Origin: an uncultured Pelagibacteraceae bacterium
GTDB lineage: Bacteria > Pseudomonadota > Alphaproteobacteria > Pelagibacterales > Pelagibacteraceae
Assembly (NCBI GenBank): GCA_902521805.1
Contig: CABYTL010000001.1
Location: 1-64,000 of the forward strand
DNA: 64,000 nt
Reading direction: 5' to 3'
Shown here: positions 40,889-51,275 of the stretch, in pieces
Position numbering within the stretch: the first letter of the stretch is position 1
Layout: the number at the start of each line of letters is the position of its first letter
The notes under the pieces: generated by a model
The model's input: only the letters and a program-made list of their open reading frames with translations
Databases searched by the model: none
Told to the model about the DNA's origin: nothing
Made by a program: the position numbers and the translations under genes

Positions 40889-42180
40889 TATCTAAATACT
40901 CTTTTAAAGATAAAATTGACGTATTTAAAATGCTTGTCATAGCTAAAAATTTTTTTGAGTTTTTGAGGTGGGATTTTTTTCATTATAGATTTATCCTTTA
41001 AAATAAGATCAAATAAGTCTAAGTTTTCTGCTAAACTTTTTTTTACGTAATTTTGAACCACCTTATAAGATTTTTCCCTACTAAATCCAGATTTAGTTAG
41101 TTCAAGCATTATTTCCTGAGAAAATATTAATCCATGAGTAATACTTAAGTTTTTCATCATTCTTTTCGGATAAATTATCATGTTATCTAAAATATTTGCA
41201 AGTCTTGTTAATGCAAAATCAATTGTAATATTTGCATCTGGTCCAATATTTCGTTCAACACTCGAATGAGAAATATCACGTTCATGCCACAAAGCGATAT
41301 TTTCGAGCGCTGGTAAAACAGCACTTCTAACCATTCTAGAAAGACCAGTTAAATTTTCACTTAGAATAGGATTTTTTTTGTGTGGCATTGCTGAAGAGCC
41401 TTTTTGATTTTTAGAAAAATATTCTTGTAATTCATAAACTTCTGTTCTTTGAAGATGCCTGATTTCTATGGCGACTCTTTCAATTGATCCAGCAATAATT
41501 CCTAAAATTGAAAAATAAACTGCGTGTCTATCTCTTGGGATAATTTGTGTAGATATAGGCTCAACTTTAAGATTCAACTTTTTAGCAACATGTCTTTCAA
41601 CCTTTGGATTTATATTTGCAAATGTACCTACAGCTCCCGAAATTGCGCATGTAGATACCTCATCTATTGCAATTTTTAATCTATTTCTATTTCTTTTAAA
41701 TTCCTCATAGTATGAAGCTAACTTTAAACCAAAGGTAATTGGTTCAGCATGGATACCATGGCTTCTGCCCATACATGGAGTGAATTTATATTTTTTGGCT
41801 TTTTTTTTTAAAACTTTTAAAATTTCATCAATGTCTTTCAAAATTATTTTTCCAGATTGAATTAATTGAATATTAAAACTTGTATCCACTACATCTGATG
41901 ATGTCATGCCTAAGTGAAGATATCTTGCTTTGGAGCCAGCTTTTTCAGTAATTGATGTAAGGAATGCGATTACATCATGCTTAACTTCAGTCTCAATCTG
42001 GTGGATTCTCTTTACATTAATTTTTGCTTTTTTTTTGACGATCGATGCTACACCTCTTGGAATTTGTCCAATTTTTTCCATAGCTTCTGCAGATGCGATT
42101 TCTACATTCAGCCAAATTTTATATTTGTTTTCTTCTGACCAAATATCAGTCAATTCTTTACGTGAGTATCTTTTAATCAT
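40888..42180 (-). CDS. purB: adenylosuccinate lyase
   Basis: [33 protein letters not shown]. Confidence 0.96.
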   Translation of the reverse strand: MIKRYSRKELTDIWSEENKYKIWLNVEIASAEAMEKIGQIPRGVASIVKKKAKINVKRIHQIETEVKHDVIAFLTSITEKAGSKARYLHLGMTSSDVVDTSFNIQLIQSGKIILKDIDEILKVLKKKAKKYKFTPCMGRSHGIHAEPITFGLKLASYYEEFKRNRNRLKIAIDEVSTCAISGAVGTFANINPKVERHVAKKLNLKVEPISTQIIPRDRHAVYFSILGIIAGSIERVAIEIRHLQRTEVYELQEYFSKNQKGSSAMPHKKNPILSENLTGLSRMVRSAVLPALENIALWHERDISHSSVERNIGPDANITIDFALTRLANILDNMIIYPKRMMKNLSITHGLIFSQEIMLELTKSGFSREKSYKVVQNYVKKSLAENLDLFDLILKDKSIMKKIPPQKLKKIFSYDKHFKYVNFIFKRVFR

Positions 42181-42183
42181 TAA

Positions 42184-42954
42184 TTATAAGTATGGAGGCT
42201 TCGTATAACCTTTAGCAGATTCTGTGAAAATTTCATAACCATTTTCGTTAATTCCTAGAGTATGTTCAAATTGTGCAGATAGTGATTTATCTTTTGTTAC
42301 TGCAGTCCAACCATCATTAAGAATTTTAACATTATAAACACCCGCATTAATCATTGGTTCTATAGTGAAAGTCATTCCAGGTTTAAGTTCCATGCCTGAA
42401 TTTTTATTTCCATAATGCAATATATTAGGTGGCTCATGAAATTTGTTACCTATCCCATGTCCGCAAAAATCTCTTACAACTGAAAAGCCTTTTTCCTCTA
42501 CATATGATTGTATTTCATATCCTAAATCACCTAATTTAATCCCTGGTTTTAAAATTTTAATTGCTCTCATCATTGCTTCATAAGTTGCGTTAATAAGATT
42601 ATTTAACTTTACTGAAGTTTTTCCAATACAATACATTCTGCTTGTGTCTCCATAATACTCATCAACTACAGCCGTGACATCAACATTAACAGCATCTCCA
42701 TCTTGTAATATTCTGTCAGAGGGAATACCATGACAAATAACATGATTTAAAGACGTACATAAAGATTTAGTAAATCCTCTATAGTAAAGAGGAGCAGAAT
42801 ATCCTCCATTATCTCTTATAAACTCATATCCTAACTTATCGATATAATTAGTAGACACTCCTTCTTTAATATTTTCTGATAACATGTCCAGCGTTCTTGC
42901 TGCTAGACTTCCAGCAATTCTCATTTTTTCAAATTTTTCAATATAGTTATTCAT
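42184..42954 (-). CDS. map: type I methionine aminopeptidase
   Basis: VNVDVTAVVDEYYGDTSRM, DFCGHGIGNKFHEPPNI, TIEPMINAG. Confidence 0.95.
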   Translation of the reverse strand: MNNYIEKFEKMRIAGSLAARTLDMLSENIKEGVSTNYIDKLGYEFIRDNGGYSAPLYYRGFTKSLCTSLNHVICHGIPSDRILQDGDAVNVDVTAVVDEYYGDTSRMYCIGKTSVKLNNLINATYEAMMRAIKILKPGIKLGDLGYEIQSYVEEKGFSVVRDFCGHGIGNKFHEPPNILHYGNKNSGMELKPGMTFTIEPMINAGVYNVKILNDGWTAVTKDKSLSAQFEHTLGINENGYEIFTESAKGYTKPPYL

Positions 42955-43645
42955 TTATAATTTTAATTTTTTTTTCAATTGTAATTCTTTTAGAACTTAT
43001 ATCACATCTATAAGCTATAAAATTTACACCAGCCTTTTTAGCTTTGAGATAATTAATATAGTATTGTTCATCAATGTCTTTTGCTATTTTAAAATATTTC
43101 ATATTTTGAATTTGGACTAAAAACAACAAGTAAGTTTTATATCCTTTATTTATGGCATCAATAAGGGCTAATAAATGTTTAGACCCTCTAGACGTGACTG
43201 CATCTGGAAATTCTGCTGTATCTTTATTTCTAAAAAGTGTCACATTTTTAACTTCGATAAAAATTTTTTGTTTTTTTTTTTCAACCAAAAAATCAAATCT
43301 AGTATGGTCGTTAAAGAATACTTCTGGTTTAATATAATCATTATTTTTGAGCTCATTTACTAAATTATTCTCTAATCCATGCTGGACTATACGGTTAGCC
43401 ATGTGAGTATTTATGCCTACTAAATTTTTTCTTGATTTAATTATCTCTAATCCATATTTTAATTTTTTTTTAGGATCATTATTTGGAAGCAAATACACTT
43501 CATTACCTTCTTCTAATAATCCTTTCATAGAACCAGTATTGGGGCAATGAGCTGTGACAATGTCTTTACTCAATTTTACATCAGTAAAAAACCTCTTGTA
43601 ACGTTTGATTAATTTGCCTTTTATTAAAGACTTGGTAAATTCCAT
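42947..43645 (-). CDS. sfsA: SfsA-family DNA-binding/sugar fermentation stimulation protein
   Basis: MEFTKSLIKGKLIKRYKRFFTD, HCPNTGSMKGLLEEGN, FPDAVTSRGSKHL. Start placed at MEFTK rather than 43696. Confidence 0.9.
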   Translation of the reverse strand: MEFTKSLIKGKLIKRYKRFFTDVKLSKDIVTAHCPNTGSMKGLLEEGNEVYLLPNNDPKKKLKYGLEIIKSRKNLVGINTHMANRIVQHGLENNLVNELKNNDYIKPEVFFNDHTRFDFLVEKKKQKIFIEVKNVTLFRNKDTAEFPDAVTSRGSKHLLALIDAINKGYKTYLLFLVQIQNMKYFKIAKDIDEQYYINYLKAKKAGVNFIAYRCDISSKRITIEKKIKIINE

Positions 43646-43665
43646 GACTAAATTATATATTTTAT

Positions 43666-44415
43666 ATGTCCAAAAAAGTAAAAGTAAATGCAGCAATTTT
43701 AATTATTGGTAATGAGATATTATCAGGAAGAACTAAAGATGCTAATACCTCCACATTAGCCATTTGGTTAAATGATATAGGGGTTAAGGTTGAGGAGGTT
43801 AGAGTCATACCTGACGTTGAAAATATAATTGTCCAAACTCTAAATATTCTTAGAAAAAATTATAATTATGTGTTTACAACAGGTGGTATTGGACCTACAC
43901 ATGACGATATTACCGCTAAGTGTGTCTCAAAAGCTTTTGGATTAAGATATGAAATTCATAAAGAGGCCTTCAAAATTTTAGAGTCTTATTACAAGCCTGG
44001 GGAATTTTCTGAAGGAAGACAAAAAATGACTTGGATGCCAGAAAATGCAAATTTAATATTAAATCCTACTAGTGGGGCACCAGGTTTCAATGTTGAAAAT
44101 GTTTTTTCTCTTCCAGGAGTTCCTTCAATATTAAAATCTATGTTAGGTGGTTTGACCAACAAGATTATTGGAGGAGAACCTATTATAAGTCTGACAATTA
44201 GTCTAAGGACAGTGGAGAGCGAAATAGCAAACTCACTAACTAAAGTTCAAAATGACAATAAAGATGTTGAAATTGGTAGTTATCCATTTTTTCACGCAGG
44301 TAAACTAGGTGTTTCAATTGTTATTAGGTCTGAGGATCAAAACAAAATTGATAATTGCAAATCTCAAATTATAAAATTTGTTAATGAAAAAAAAATAGAG
44401 GTAGTGAATCGTTAA
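43666..44415 (+). CDS. CinA N-terminal-like molybdopterin-binding domain protein
   Basis: AAILIIGNEILSGRTKDANTSTLA, VFTTGGIGPTHDDIT, SLPGVPSI. Confidence 0.9.
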   Translation: MSKKVKVNAAILIIGNEILSGRTKDANTSTLAIWLNDIGVKVEEVRVIPDVENIIVQTLNILRKNYNYVFTTGGIGPTHDDITAKCVSKAFGLRYEIHKEAFKILESYYKPGEFSEGRQKMTWMPENANLILNPTSGAPGFNVENVFSLPGVPSILKSMLGGLTNKIIGGEPIISLTISLRTVESEIANSLTKVQNDNKDVEIGSYPFFHAGKLGVSIVIRSEDQNKIDNCKSQIIKFVNEKKIEVVNR

Positions 44416-44816
44416 TGTTATATTTTGCATATGGGAGCAATCTTCATCATTTTCAAATGAAAAGAAGATGCAAAGATAGTATTTTTTTGAAAAAGATAAG
44501 TTTGAAAAATTTTAGGTTAACATTTAGAAGCAAATATAGAGCAGCAGATATAGAGCAAAATAAAAATTCGATTGTTCATGGAGGTTTATTTGAAATATCA
44601 AAAAGCGATGAAAAAAAACTTGATATTTACGAAGATTTTCCATTTTTATATAAGAAATTTTATTTTCTATATTATGGGAAAAAAGTTATGACTTACACAA
44701 TGGTAAGAAAAACATCTTTTAAATTTCCAACAGAAAGATATTTGAATGTTGTTAAGAAGGGATACAAAGATTGTGGACTGAATTTAAAATATTTAAAAAA
44801 AGCATTAAATGATTAA
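44415..44816 (+). CDS. gamma-glutamylcyclotransferase-like protein
   Basis: MLYFAYGSNL start motif, VHGGLFEISKSDEKKLDIYED. Confidence 0.8.
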   Translation: MLYFAYGSNLHHFQMKRRCKDSIFLKKISLKNFRLTFRSKYRAADIEQNKNSIVHGGLFEISKSDEKKLDIYEDFPFLYKKFYFLYYGKKVMTYTMVRKTSFKFPTERYLNVVKKGYKDCGLNLKYLKKALND

Positions 44817-45945
44817 CTTTATCAAAAAGATCATATTTAATTATAATTTATTTAAAGAGATTTTAAAATTAACAGATAAAAAAGTTAAAATTATTTTTTA
44901 TTCTGAAAGTAAATATTATCAAATGTGTAGTAACTCATTAATTAAGTTTTTTTCAGAAAGATATCCTAATCAAGTGTATTACGTGAGCTCTGATAAAAAT
45001 GATAAATTTGAAAATCCGAATATTAAAAACTTGTTTATTGGCAACGGTTTTTTGATGAATTTTTTTTTTTCAATTATAAAAGCAGAATATTTTTTTTTGA
45101 CACTTACAGACTTGGATAATCATTCGTTAAAAAAAAGTAAGAAAATTGATAATTATATTTATTATTTTCATAGTGGTGGAAGCACTTTTCAAGGATATAC
45201 AGATAGCTCTTTTGATAATTATGACATAATTTTGTGTAATGGTCAGTTCCACGTTGATGAAATTCGATTTCGAGAAAATCAAAAAAATTTACCAGAGAAA
45301 AAACTGATTTTGACTGGTTTTTTTTATTTTGACGACATAAAAAAAGAAATTAATTTTGACCAATATGCCAATGAAATTTTAATTGCCCCATCATGGAATT
45401 ATGATCATAAAAACTATATTGATGAAAACTTTATAAATATAATTGATGAACTATTAAACAAAAACCATAAAGTAACTTTCCGACCACACCCAGAACATTT
45501 TAAAAGGTCAAAAAATTTTCTTAAAATGATTAATGATAAATTTGGTAGTAATGAAAATTTTAGATTTGATAATAACCCTCAAAATATAGAATCGATGGAA
45601 AAAGCTAAATGCGTAATAACTGATATTTCTAATATTTCTTTTGAGTACATGATGTTATTCAATAGACCAGTTTTGTATCTAGAAGGAATTAATAAAATAC
45701 ATAATAAAGATTATGCAGAATTTGAAAAATTTGAGTCAATTGAGAATAAATTTAAAAAAAAATTTGGAGTATCTTTTTTTGAAAAAGATATTAATAATAT
45801 TGATTTAATTGTAGAGAACTCAATTAAAAATTTTAGTTCAAAAATTTCTCCGTTAAATCAATTTAAGAATGAACATTTCTTTAATTTTGGAAAAACAATT
45901 GAGAAATTTGAAACAATTTGGGATAATCAAATATCAAAATCCTGA
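44809..45945 (+). CDS. CDP-glycerol glycerophosphotransferase-like protein
   Basis: VTFRPHPEHFKRS and VITDISNISFEYMMLFNRPVLYLE are typical of the family. Confidence 0.65.
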   Translation: MINFIKKIIFNYNLFKEILKLTDKKVKIIFYSESKYYQMCSNSLIKFFSERYPNQVYYVSSDKNDKFENPNIKNLFIGNGFLMNFFFSIIKAEYFFLTLTDLDNHSLKKSKKIDNYIYYFHSGGSTFQGYTDSSFDNYDIILCNGQFHVDEIRFRENQKNLPEKKLILTGFFYFDDIKKEINFDQYANEILIAPSWNYDHKNYIDENFINIIDELLNKNHKVTFRPHPEHFKRSKNFLKMINDKFGSNENFRFDNNPQNIESMEKAKCVITDISNISFEYMMLFNRPVLYLEGINKIHNKDYAEFEKFESIENKFKKKFGVSFFEKDINNIDLIVENSIKNFSSKISPLNQFKNEHFFNFGKTIEKFETIWDNQISKS

Positions 45946-45969
45946 ATGGATCAAATTTAAAGATTAATT

Positions 45970-46698
45970 ATGAAAAAAAAATTAATTAAGATATTTGTGA
46001 ATTTTTTATTTTTGATATTACCAAAAAAATTATTTAATTTTATTACTTATCTGAATGGTTATAGATTTTTTAAGATTTCATTTTCACAGAACGCTGAGGA
46101 TCTTATCTTAGTTAAGTATTTGAAATATAAAGGTATAGAAAATGGAAAATATTTAGATATAGGAGCATTTCATCCCAGATGGATTTCAAATACACATTTA
46201 CTACACAAAAAAGGTTTCACTGGTTACTGTGTTGATTTAGACGATGAAAAGCTTAAATGGTTTAAATTTGCGAGAGGAAATAAAGTTAAAACAATTTGTG
46301 GTGCTGTAAGTAATTCTAATGAGGAATTTATAAACTTTTATAAATTTATAAGAAAAACCCCTTTTTCAGAATTAGATACCTGCTCTTTGGAGACTGCAGA
46401 GAGATATAGAATAAAAAAAAATATTCAGTATGAAATTAAGAAAATAAAAAATTATCATATTAACGAAATATTCAATATCGTTGGAAAAATAGATGTTTTA
46501 AATATAGATATTGAGGGTAAAGATTTTGAAATATTAAAATCATCTAATTTAGATATTATTAAACCTGAGATTATATTGATTGAAGAACAGAATGATTTTT
46601 TTGCATCTAAAGAAATGATCTTATTTTTTCAAAGATATAATTTTGATCTTTTATCTAATAACGGATTAACAAAAATTTTCGTGAAAAGAAAAAAATAA
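45970..46698 (+). CDS. FkbM-family methyltransferase
   Basis: SQNAEDLILVKYLKYKG, YLDIGAFHPRWISNTHLL, DVLNIDIEGKDFEILKS. Confidence 0.85.
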   Translation: MKKKLIKIFVNFLFLILPKKLFNFITYLNGYRFFKISFSQNAEDLILVKYLKYKGIENGKYLDIGAFHPRWISNTHLLHKKGFTGYCVDLDDEKLKWFKFARGNKVKTICGAVSNSNEEFINFYKFIRKTPFSELDTCSLETAERYRIKKNIQYEIKKIKNYHINEIFNIVGKIDVLNIDIEGKDFEILKSSNLDIIKPEIILIEEQNDFFASKEMILFFQRYNFDLLSNNGLTKIFVKRKK

Positions 46699-48243
46699 TC
46701 AATTCATATTTTGTTTTTTTAAACAATTAACAATATGTTTTGTTATATTTGTTGCATTAGGGTTGTCAGGTAAATTTTTACTACAAAAAGAATTATTTTT
46801 GACAAGATTAAAAATATTATTTCTTTTACCATATTGCTCTTGAGATTTTTCAGACATTATCCAACTATGGTCTGACTGAAAAATTACAATAGCATTGGGG
46901 TCAAATTTCTCTAAAGTTTCAATAACATTTGTAATTTTCTTAATTACGCACAAATAAGAATTTTTGTATCCCTCTAAATTATATTTGCCTGGAAATCTTT
47001 TGTTAGCGCAATTTGAGTCGACAAAATATGGTTCGTGAGGTTCCATATCATGAATAAAAAAAAATGTTGGACCCATATCTTTTAAATAATCTTTGTTGGA
47101 AACAACAAAGTTATTTAATTCAAAAATAGCATCAGAGTGAAGTATTTTTATATCGATAAAATTATTTACAAACTCTATTTGAACCAATTTATCAAATATT
47201 TGAACAATAGCGCTTTTACTTAAAAAGGCCTGCAAAGTATATAAATCTATATAAACTCTTTTTTGATCTTTTAAACAATAGTTATAATTAGTATATGAGC
47301 AATTTTGAACATAATTTCCTGCCCACTTAAATTTATAACCTAGAATATCTAATTCTTTTAATAGTTTTGGTTTGAAACCATCTTTTAAAAAAATTGGAAA
47401 AGTTTCTTTAATCTCTGATTTAAGGGTTTTATTTTTATAAATTTCAGTCCAATTAACAAACTCATTATTTTCCGAATTTGAATTATAAATATTTTCTTCT
47501 AAATAAAACATTGAAGTTAAAACTGGTTCTGTCCACATGTATAAATTCGAAGTGTTCTCATAATATTTGTATTTACGTAAACTAATTAAATTTCTAAAAT
47601 CCTTTAATTGAATATTATAAAAATTTTCAAATTCGTCTAAAGGTTTAAAAGAGTCTATAAGAAAAAAATAAACATTAATTCCATCATTATTTTTTGATGA
47701 AAATTCTACTAGGTTACTATTTTTTTGATTTTGTACATTATTTTTAATTTTAACCACACTTAACTTTGGAAAAAGAATTATACTTGAATAAAAAAAATTC
47801 ATTACCAAAAAGATTATAACGAAAATTTGCCAATTTTTATTTTTAATTAAAAAAACAGTTAATATAATTATGAAAATTACGATTATAAATAATGCTATTT
47901 CAGATGAAAAATGCCAAATATGAGTTGTTTTAAATAAATAATTTAAAATTGATTTTATAAGATTATGTTGAAAAAAAATCCAGATTGAAATTCCTATTAA
48001 AGAAATATAAAAAATTTTAGTTTTATTTTTGAAAATTATCTTGGTTAGATAATAAACTAAAGTAACAAATAAAAAATATAATCCTATTAAGAAAAAAAAG
48101 CTATCATTAAAAATTTCATTTATTTCTTTATAGTTATTATTTAAAAATTCTAACCAAGGTATTAAGCTGGCAAATAAAATTAATATTATAGAAGTAATTT
48201 CTGTTAAAAAGACATTGTAATTTTTATTTTTTAATATAGACAT
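46699..48243 (-). CDS. membrane-anchored sulfatase/alkaline phosphatase-superfamily protein
   Basis: Multiple N-terminal TM segments, INVYFFLIDSFKP, FFIHDMEPHEPYFVDSNC, IVIFQSDHSW. Confidence 0.65.
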   Translation of the reverse strand: MSILKNKNYNVFLTEITSIILILFASLIPWLEFLNNNYKEINEIFNDSFFFLIGLYFLFVTLVYYLTKIIFKNKTKIFYISLIGISIWIFFQHNLIKSILNYLFKTTHIWHFSSEIALFIIVIFIIILTVFLIKNKNWQIFVIIFLVMNFFYSSIILFPKLSVVKIKNNVQNQKNSNLVEFSSKNNDGINVYFFLIDSFKPLDEFENFYNIQLKDFRNLISLRKYKYYENTSNLYMWTEPVLTSMFYLEENIYNSNSENNEFVNWTEIYKNKTLKSEIKETFPIFLKDGFKPKLLKELDILGYKFKWAGNYVQNCSYTNYNYCLKDQKRVYIDLYTLQAFLSKSAIVQIFDKLVQIEFVNNFIDIKILHSDAIFELNNFVVSNKDYLKDMGPTFFFIHDMEPHEPYFVDSNCANKRFPGKYNLEGYKNSYLCVIKKITNVIETLEKFDPNAIVIFQSDHSWIMSEKSQEQYGKRNNIFNLVKNNSFCSKNLPDNPNATNITKHIVNCLKKQNMN

Positions 48244-48251
48244 AATTTTTT

Positions 48252-48485
48252 ATGATAAAGAATTTGCTAATCTTAAACTTTATATCGTTATTCTTAACTG
48301 TTTCAAGTGCACATGCTTATCTAGATCCAGGAACAGGAAGCATTATCTTGCAAGGAATAATTGCAGCGTTAGCAGCTGGAGCTGTATTTATAAAAATTTA
48401 TTGGCACAAGTTGTTAGTTCTGCTCGGCATTAGAAAAAAGACAGACACTGATCACAAACAAGATTTAAATAATAAAAGCAGTTAA
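48252..48485 (+). CDS. small membrane protein with YLDPGTGS motif
   Basis: 77 aa with signal-like N-terminus, AYLDPGTGSIILQGIIAALAAGAVFIKIYW. Confidence 0.75.
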   Translation: MIKNLLILNFISLFLTVSSAHAYLDPGTGSIILQGIIAALAAGAVFIKIYWHKLLVLLGIRKKTDTDHKQDLNNKSS

Positions 48486-48519
48486 CAAAAATATTAAATC
48501 AGAATCCCTTATTGAACAT

Positions 48520-49572
48520 TTAATTATTGATCAGTTTATTTATATTATGATTATTAAAACTAATTATGTTATTATCACTGTCAATCCCCTCAATATTGGA
48601 TAGATCAATAAGATTTTCTTTTTTGAATGTATCATCAAAAGAATTACACATAAAATTTATCTTAAAGTTTCTAGTGTAAAATTTTTTATAATTATTATTT
48701 TTATTTATGTTGTTAATACAAAGCCATATAATATCAATATTGTTATCCATAGCCCAATTTATGAGATTTTTATTTAATAACTCCTCATCTTTTAAATTGT
48801 TAAATTGAGAATAAATTATATTTAGTTTCATTTTATTTTGATCTTTAAATATAGAGATAATTATTAAGGAATTGTTAATATTAAAAAAATAATAATGATT
48901 TAGAAAAGGACTTTTATTAAATCGCCAATTGTACCAATTTTGGTCTCTTAGTATAAAAGGTTTCTCAGAAATGTTTTTAGAATTAAATGAAAATAATTCT
49001 TCAATTAGCTTCCTATTTTCTGATAATTTGTAAATTTTTAATTTATTTTTAATATCTCTATTTCTGAAAAATTTAAAAAAATTTATTTTATCTAAAATAT
49101 TTTTGTCTATAGACTTAACTATGGGTATCCACTTAAGAGGATTTAATAATTTACAACTTTTAATATTATCGGTACTTAAAGTCCAATCACATTTTTTAAA
49201 TACGCTTAAAGAATAATCATTACAAATTGTTAAATGAATTTTTTCAACTTTCATCCAATAGTTGGTTATAAACTTTCCAATGCCTTTATTTCTATATTCG
49301 GGTAAGATAAAAAAATCCACAAACCATATCGCTTTATATTTGATATTTTTATATAAAATATCAGTGGGGATTAATCCAGCATGTCCAATGATTTCTTTTT
49401 TATATATTACAGCAAATGCACCTTTTTGATTTTCTTCGTGTTTATAAATCCATCTCCAATTCTTAAAAACTATTTCATTTTTATTTGGAAAACATTTTTT
49501 ATAAAAATTAAATAATTGACTTTGATTTACAACTGATAAATCTTTAAATTCAATTTCATTTAATTCTATCAT
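48520..49572 (-). CDS. GNAT-family acetyltransferase-like protein
   Basis: AIWFVDFFILPEYRNKGIGKFITNYWM acetyl-CoA binding-type motif. Confidence 0.7.
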   Translation of the reverse strand: MIELNEIEFKDLSVVNQSQLFNFYKKCFPNKNEIVFKNWRWIYKHEENQKGAFAVIYKKEIIGHAGLIPTDILYKNIKYKAIWFVDFFILPEYRNKGIGKFITNYWMKVEKIHLTICNDYSLSVFKKCDWTLSTDNIKSCKLLNPLKWIPIVKSIDKNILDKINFFKFFRNRDIKNKLKIYKLSENRKLIEELFSFNSKNISEKPFILRDQNWYNWRFNKSPFLNHYYFFNINNSLIIISIFKDQNKMKLNIIYSQFNNLKDEELLNKNLINWAMDNNIDIIWLCINNINKNNNYKKFYTRNFKINFMCNSFDDTFKKENLIDLSNIEGIDSDNNIISFNNHNINKLINN

Positions 49573-49629
49573 TTTAATTTATATAATATATTAATTTAAT
49601 TTTATTAAACTAATATTATTATTCATATT

Positions 49630-50298
49630 TTGGTTACAATGTATAAAAAATTAAATATTGGATTATTGTTCAACAAAAATCAAATTTTAGCTGATGGACA
49701 TATCAAATTAATGTATGATTTAATTAAATCAAATAAATATAAAATTAAATATAATTTTGAAATTAATGAAATTGATAAAAATAACTTTCTAAATGATCTT
49801 TTTTTTAATATTATTTTTTTTTTTTAGAGAAAATATTTAAAGAGAAAGAGAATAAATGAAGAGCGAACTATAAAAAAAAAATTACCTAAATTTAAGATTT
49901 TAAATGATAAATATTTGGATAAAGATTTATTTAGAAAATTAGATTTGTTATTATGTTTCGATAAAAATATTCTTAAACCTAAATACAACAATTTTTTAGT
50001 TAATAATGAGGTTTGGTTTATAGATTACTGTTGTTATGATAACTTCTTTGCAGGTTTTTGGCATTGTTTTCTTAATAAAGAAATAACACCTGTTTATTTG
50101 AATAAAATATCAAAAAAAAAAAATAATATTAAGATTATTAATATAGATGAAGGTTTTTATAGCACTAAACAAAGCTCTTGGTTATTAAATAGAGACTTTA
50201 TAATCGAAAAATCAAACTCATTAATAATCAAAAATTTAAAATTGGTTGGTAGAAAAATTAATAGAAAAAAAAATTTTTTACCTAAAGTTTTTTATTAA
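49630..50298 (+). pseudogene. interrupted formyltransferase/glycan-enzyme-like ORF with an in-frame TAG at 49825
   Basis: ORFs 49630-49827 and 49915-50298 are in the same frame and separated only by TAG. Frame 1 reads through as ...FFF*RKYLKRKRINEERTIKKKLPKFKILNDKYLDKD... The functional name is uncertain. Confidence 0.65.
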
Positions 50299-51250
50299 TC
50301 CTGATTGTTTTACTTTTTTAAAATATATATTTAAAAAATATCCTAAAGTTTTAATAAGATCTTCATTTAAAATATTATTTAGAATATTAAGACTTAATTT
50401 ATTTTATAATACTAATTTAAATCCATGGAATCTTCATATTGGATCATACAAAGATGAGAGAAAAATTAATTTTCTAGAGTCAAAACGAATTATCGCTCAA
50501 AAGGGTGAAGAATGGGCTGACCCTTTTCTAATTTACTTTAATAATCAAAATTATCTTTTTTTTGAAAATTTTGAATTTAAAAGAAATAAAGCAAAGATAT
50601 CTTATACGATTATTCAAAATAAGAAAATTACTAAAGTACATGACGCATTAGATCTTAAAGATCATTTATCCTACCCGTTTATTTGGAAAGAAAAAAATAA
50701 TCTTTACTTAATGCCAGAATCAGCGAGATCAAAGTGTATTCAAATATGGAAAACAGATAAAAGTTTTAAAAAATGGAATATTTATAAAACACTATTTAAA
50801 GGAATTAGTAGTGTTGATACTACATTCTTTGATGACAAAAAAGGAAATAGATGGCTTTTTATTAATCAATCAAATGATAAATATGATGATCATAACTCAG
50901 AACTTTATATTTATAAAACTGATAAAAAATTCAATAAGATTATCCCGCATGATTTAAATCCCGTTATTATTGACTCTAGATTTTCTAGAAATGGAGGTAA
51001 TATTTTTTATAATAAAAATGGATTATTGATCAGACCATCTCAAAAAAATGTCAGTAATTTTTATGGTAAGGGCTTAAACTTTAGGATAATAAAAAAATTA
51101 ACTCTAAAAGAGTATGAAGAAATTAATTATAAGTCTTATAATGGAGATTTTAAAAAAAATATAAATGGAATACATCATTTTACCAAAAATAATGAAATTT
51201 ATGCTACCGACCTAAAATATAAACAAATAATGTATAATTTACTGTCTTGA
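50246..51250 (+). CDS. GINT1 N-terminal-like / five-bladed propeller protein, probably the C-terminal part of the interrupted gene
   Basis: WNLHIGSYKDE, EEWADPFLIYFNNQNYLFFENF, LMPESARSKCIQIWK. Overlaps the preceding ORF in another frame at an A9T6 tract. Confidence 0.55.
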   Translation: MVEKLIEKKIFYLKFFINPDCFTFLKYIFKKYPKVLIRSSFKILFRILRLNLFYNTNLNPWNLHIGSYKDERKINFLESKRIIAQKGEEWADPFLIYFNNQNYLFFENFEFKRNKAKISYTIIQNKKITKVHDALDLKDHLSYPFIWKEKNNLYLMPESARSKCIQIWKTDKSFKKWNIYKTLFKGISSVDTTFFDDKKGNRWLFINQSNDKYDDHNSELYIYKTDKKFNKIIPHDLNPVIIDSRFSRNGGNIFYNKNGLLIRPSQKNVSNFYGKGLNFRIIKKLTLKEYEEINYKSYNGDFKKNINGIHHFTKNNEIYATDLKYKQIMYNLLS

Positions 51251-51275
51251 TAATAATTAAAAGCTATTTGTCAAA

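Noticed and set aside
49800-49830. Programmed stop-codon readthrough or frameshifting as explanation for the TAG at 49825
   Set aside because: Possible but not supported: no recoding motif is evident, and a second break at 50265-50279 makes decay, slippage or sequence error more likely.
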